Below, piece after piece: positions 61,206 to 64,000 of a stretch of 64,000 bases of DNA. Where the stretch lies: positions 92,306 through 156,305 of the forward strand of contig NZ_NERX01000008.1 in the NCBI RefSeq assembly GCF_003063335.1. Reading direction: 5' to 3'. How positions within the stretch are numbered: position 1 is the stretch's first letter; every line of letters begins with the position of its first letter. This DNA is from Limnohabitans sp. MMS-10A-192 (GTDB lineage Bacteria > Pseudomonadota > Gammaproteobacteria > Burkholderiales > Burkholderiaceae_C). Both the position numbers and the translations under genes were made by a program. Below the pieces are notes generated by a model that did no database searches, was not told the origin of the DNA, and was given only the letters and a program-made list of their open reading frames with translations.

Positions 61206-62129
61206 ATGCCACCTGCCAAAAAAACGACCAAACAGACCGTTGCCAAGCCTCGTGCAAGCAAGGCAGCAAAAGGCCAGCCGATCACCGCTGCAACTTCATC
61301 ATCTGTTGTCATCGCAACGACCAGCACGAGCGTTGTTTCGGCCAATGTCATTGTGGCTAAGGGCTTCGAGGAAGAGCGCAATGATGAGATGACGCCACTC
61401 ATCAATAAGGCGGCGAAGATTGCAAAAAACTTTGCCAACATCACGGCAAAGGTAGCTGCATTTGAGACCGAGATGCTCTACAAATATCTTGGCCAAACTT
61501 ATGAGCTGTTCGAAGAGATCAAGCAGCACAAGTACCGAGATACATACTTTGATCATCTTCGTCATTACTTGAAAAAAAAGGGCATCAAGACCAACAAGAA
61601 TACAAGCGATATCAGCTTGTTGATCAGGCTGATCTTTGTGGTCAAACCGAAGACCGCTCACCTGTACAGTCGTGCGATCGAAGCGGCGCAAGAAGCCAAG
61701 ATCAAGCCAGCAGCATTCATTGCGTATGTGGAAAAAGAAGGTGGTCTTGAGAAGCTGCGGATCTCTCAAATCGAACAAGACAAGGCCAAGCTGTACCGTG
61801 AAGCGCTGAAGTCTGGCACTGAGTTGGCGTGGCGGTATTTGAAGGCAATGGAACTGCAGCCACTTGGCACAGCGCACATTCCTCGCGGCAAAGTTTTGCA
61901 AACAGCACCAAACGGCTATGTCATCACGGTCAGCACTGCGTTTGCTGTTCCACGCAATCCCTCAAACTTAGCCGAACTGCGGATGCTGACTTGCTTGCCA
62001 ACAGACAAAGACACGGAGGATTTTGTGATCAATGCAATCGCCAAAAACTTTGCAAAAAATCTTGAGGCCGCACTAAAGATGGTCGAAAGGCTGGAAGGCA
62101 AGGACACGGAAGCGCTTGAGGACGAGTGA
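61206..62129 (+). CDS. Lys-rich protein of the integrase island, unknown function
   Basis: 307 residues from the ATG at 61206; an upstream TTG in frame at 61182 would overlap the 27-bp repeat and is less likely. The first ~30 residues are Lys-, Ala- and Pro-rich and resemble histone-H1-like or DNA-binding tails (PPAKKTTKQTVAKPRASKAAKG). A low-complexity Thr/Ser/Val stretch follows, then a helical body rich in Lys and Ala, and an acidic C-terminus (EGKDTEALEDE). No family recognised. The gene lies between the two 27-bp repeats, next to the oppositely oriented integrase. DNA binding is inferred from composition only. Confidence 0.75.
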   Translation: MPPAKKTTKQTVAKPRASKAAKGQPITAATSSSVVIATTSTSVVSANVIVAKGFEEERNDEMTPLINKAAKIAKNFANITAKVAAFETEMLYKYLGQTYELFEEIKQHKYRDTYFDHLRHYLKKKGIKTNKNTSDISLLIRLIFVVKPKTAHLYSRAIEAAQEAKIKPAAFIAYVEKEGGLEKLRISQIEQDKAKLYREALKSGTELAWRYLKAMELQPLGTAHIPRGKVLQTAPNGYVITVSTAFAVPRNPSNLAELRMLTCLPTDKDTEDFVINAIAKNFAKNLEAALKMVERLEGKDTEALEDE

Positions 62130-62192
62130 CCATCCTAAGTCTCATTTTGAGAGTTGGTGCGGCAGTTTAGTTCGGTCTGCCACCCTGCATCC

Positions 62193-62219
62193 CGCAAAGT
62201 ATTACTTAAAGTAATGGTT
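62193..62219. repeat. 27-bp direct repeat, copy 2
   Basis: Identical to 61156-61182, including the ATTACTTAAAGTAAT palindrome, and in the same orientation, 1037 bases apart. It lies directly downstream of the integrase stop codon (62222). Confidence 0.85.
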
Positions 62220-62221
62220 GA

Positions 62222-62794
62222 TCAAACGAGCTCCACAGCCTGACGTTTCATCTCGTCATTCACATCAATGTAGCGTTGGGTTGTGGCAATGCTGCGGTGT
62301 CCTGCAAGTGATGCCAACAGCCGCACACTAACGCCACGATTTGCCAATGTGGTGATGAAGGTGCGACGACCGGAATGGCTGGATGCACCTTCAATCCCCG
62401 CACGCTTGTAGAGATAGTGGAAGTGCTGTGTCATCGTGTTGGCCGAAAAGCCTTTGCGTGGCGTGTGCTGTGTGCAAAACAGTGCTTGATCGGCGGCATA
62501 CCAATTCTTGCTGGTCACATAGGCTTGCAGTTCTGCCTGCAAGCGAGCATTGATATAGACAGTGCGTGCGTGTGCGTGTTTGACCCGGGCAGCAGCCAAG
62601 AAGATTTCAGCTTTCACCGTGCCATCAGCGTTGCGCACATCGGCAATGGTCAAGCCAGCAACTTCGCCAACCCTCAATCCCGCCCACACAGTCAGCAGCA
62701 GCGCCACTCGATTGCGCATAGCGTTGGGTTTGCTGTCGATGTAGGTCAGCACTTGTTCAAGTTCTGCGGGGGTGAGTGTTTTAGCTTGTGGCAT
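62222..62794 (-). CDS. Minimal tyrosine recombinase/integrase
   Basis: 190 residues, essentially only the catalytic domain. All active-site residues are visible: R41 in GLRVGE, K72 in ARVKHAHA, H140 and R143 in SSHSGRRTF, H166 in LAGHRSI and the nucleophile Y175 in TTQRYID. The N-terminal core-binding (SAM-like) domain of most phage integrases is missing; the length is close to FimB/FimE-type invertases. It could move or invert the small island. No inverted phase-variation site was recognised. An intact start and all catalytic residues argue that it is functional. Confidence 0.92.
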   Translation of the reverse strand: MPQAKTLTPAELEQVLTYIDSKPNAMRNRVALLLTVWAGLRVGEVAGLTIADVRNADGTVKAEIFLAAARVKHAHARTVYINARLQAELQAYVTSKNWYAADQALFCTQHTPRKGFSANTMTQHFHYLYKRAGIEGASSHSGRRTFITTLANRGVSVRLLASLAGHRSIATTQRYIDVNDEMKRQAVELV

Positions 62795-63005
62795 TTCGGT
62801 GTTCCAAATAATTTGCGTGCTTTAAGTGTGTGATCTTTTGCGGGGTTTGAGCAACCGAAAACACAAGAACTCACTTCTTGATGCAATGATGTTCAAGATC
62901 AACTGGTTGCAGCAGAACGAAAAGAGACTGTGTGTTCTCTTTGGTCCTGTATTTATGCAAATTCGTGTGGCGTGTGTGCCACTTGCTTGGCGTGATTGAA
63001 CAGCA

Positions 63006-63078
63006 AGCCCTACAAGCTGCGATCAGGCCGATCAACTACCCAGCACGCAATCAAGTTCTGATCGTGCGCTGTAGGGCT
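63006..63078. repeat. Stem-loop element B
   Basis: AGCCCTACA (63006-63014) pairs perfectly with TGTAGGGCT (63070-63078) around a 55-base loop, the same loop length as element A. Inside, CGATCAG (63020-63026) pairs with CTGATCG (63058-63064), separated from the outer stem by five bases on each side. The flanks (62976-63105) are related to element A. No gene lies in 62795-63258. Confidence 0.65.
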
Positions 63079-63202
63079 GATTTGAGGTGTGTGCTTTGCT
63101 GTGTGCAGCCCAGACCTTCATAGCTGCTGTCAAAAAATAAGTGCGCAGTTTTTGCGGGATGTGGAGATCCCTGGCCTTGGTGGTTGCAGCACACGGCCAC
63201 AA

Positions 63203-63243
63203 AAAAGCCCCAAACTGCGATGTTTGCAGGTGGGGCTTTTTGC
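63203..63243. terminator. Bidirectional-looking terminator before the 63259 gene end
   Basis: AAAAAAGCCCC near 63202-63212 and GGGGCTTTTT near 63232-63241 form a stem with a loop of about 20 bases and T/A runs on both sides. It lies just downstream of the minus-strand gene ending at 63259. Confidence 0.8.
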
Positions 63244-63258
63244 TTGATCAGCAGTGCA

Positions 63259-63717
63259 TCAATACACGGATAAGTCTGCGTTTGTCGCTAACAGCGTGGG
63301 TGCCTTTTTGCCATACACAGAACGGCAAACCTTGGCTGTCAGTGTCCAACCCTCAGTCAATCCAATACCCTTGTCATCAACCAACAACTTGAGCTTGTTT
63401 GTGCTGGGGTCGAGACTGGCAAAGCCATCAACCAATGTCTTGGCCTTGGTGGCGCAGTCATAGCGATGAATCCAGCTGAACAGTGCATCTGATAGTTCGC
63501 TCTCGCCAACAATGTCCAGTGTCTCCATCTGACCGTCCGTGCGTGCTGTGTGCTGCCAACGCTCAAGCGTGTAAAAGTCCAACAGGTATTTGACGGATGG
63601 ATTGAGCACATCGGCTGATGCGTTAAATACAGCTGAGTGATAAAGGCCCTTTGCGTAAGTGGTACCGAACTTGGCGTTCTCGTATAGACGCACTGCGATT
63701 TCTGGTTGTTTCTGCAT
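63259..63717 (-). CDS. Unknown protein of the integrase island
   Basis: 152 residues from the ATG at 63717, which has AAAAGGAAAA at good distance; the longer frame to 63801 has no such site. The predicted protein is soluble and mixed alpha/beta, without signal peptide or membrane segment (MQKQPEIAVRLYENAKFGTT..., DFYTLERWQ, DALFSWIHRYDCATKAKTL). No family recognised. Followed by a strong terminator. It belongs to the lower-GC island, and transfer with the integrase is likely. Confidence 0.7.
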   Translation of the reverse strand: MQKQPEIAVRLYENAKFGTTYAKGLYHSAVFNASADVLNPSVKYLLDFYTLERWQHTARTDGQMETLDIVGESELSDALFSWIHRYDCATKAKTLVDGFASLDPSTNKLKLLVDDKGIGLTEGWTLTAKVCRSVYGKKAPTLLATNADLSVY

Positions 63718-63850
63718 TTTTGTTTTTCCTTTTAAGTTGCAGTGAGTGGCTGGTGCAGTTGCGTTGTGTTGCAGGAAGGCCATAAAGGCGTTGCTGGTCA
63801 CTCGGTTGCTGGTGTTGCTTGGTTGCTATTGAGAGCTGCTCATTTGTCCC

Positions 63851-63920
63851 CAATGCAGCAACTTCGCCACTTGCAACTACTTCTACATAGCCACCAATGC
63901 AACTCACTTCGCCACTCGCA
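63851..63920. repeat. Pair of iteron-like direct repeats upstream of the 63259 gene
   Basis: CAATGCAGCAACTTCGCCACTTGCAA (63851-63876) and CAATGCAACTCACTTCGCCACTCGCAA (63894-63920) are about 85 percent alike, in the same orientation, 43 bases apart. They are followed by an AT-rich stretch. The rest of 63718-64000 shows no supported gene. Confidence 0.5.
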
Positions 63921-64000
63921 AATATTTATCACTCACCAAATAAAAGGCGGCTAAAACTGGCTATTTTTTTGGGGTCTGCAGATCGCGGCGCAGATCGATA

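Noticed and set aside
61012..63078. Integron attC sites
   Set aside because: The stem-loops lack the RYYYAAC and GTTRRRY ends, and the integrase lacks the integron-specific insertion and the N-terminal domain.
63623..63907. 94-residue minus-strand open frame overlapping the start of the 63259 gene
   Set aside because: It overlaps the better supported gene in another frame, has no ribosome site and includes the iteron-like repeats.

Overview
The window looks like chromosome of a betaproteobacterium of the order Burkholderiales, most likely Comamonadaceae. This rests on gene content and order (argS, a SPOR protein and dsbA; lptA, lptB and rpoN; malate synthase G next to a LysR regulator; ubiquinone gene coq7; an Omp32-type porin) and on a moderately high GC content with heavy use of GC-ending codons. 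No rRNA or tRNA gene was seen.

Layout. 1-6.3 kb (minus strand): a coupled type I secretion operon with TolC-like channel, ABC exporter with a degenerate C39-like N-terminus, HlyD-like adaptor, OmpR-type response regulator and a LysM-FecR protein that runs off the left edge. 6.3-7.1 kb: gene-free, packed with REP-like palindromic repeats. 7.1-15.8 kb (minus): housekeeping genes (SEC-C/UPF0149 protein, PIN protein, THUMP methyltransferase, rpoN, lptB, lptA, dsbA, SPOR protein, argS). 15.9-22.7 kb: PsiF-like small protein, LysR regulator divergent from glcB, a small membrane protein, a CWC cysteine-rich protein overlapping an MFS exporter, and a class II glutamine amidotransferase.

22.7-51 kb is the accessory centrepiece. 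A second complete type I secretion operon (ABC, HlyD, TolC, minus strand) is divergent from one 22.4-kb gene coding for a 7481-residue repeat protein, which is followed by a lipoprotein gene. The giant protein starts with a DUF4347 domain that carries what looks like a caspase/CHAT-type His-Cys pair; its Cys107 is the only cysteine I found in the chain. It continues through cadherin-like, VCBS-like, hook-IN-like and Ig-like modules, several of which are recent tandem DNA duplications, and it lacks a C-terminal RTX array. An AT-rich divergent promoter region and a GC-rich, hairpin-rich leader with a possible 93-codon ORF precede it. The layout suggests the adjacent system exports the giant protein to the cell surface.

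51-60.8 kb: OprB-type carbohydrate porin, gshB, a beta-lactamase-fold protein with a degenerate metal motif, a second REP-like block, a DUF6279 lipoprotein, glmU, a 52-residue ORF, a persulfide dioxygenase-rhodanese fusion, coq7 and a major porin. 60.8-64 kb: a lower-GC island with a minimal tyrosine recombinase, two unrecognised genes, a perfect DnaA box, 27-bp direct repeats and two homologous stem-loop elements; it looks like a small mobile or plasmid-derived element.
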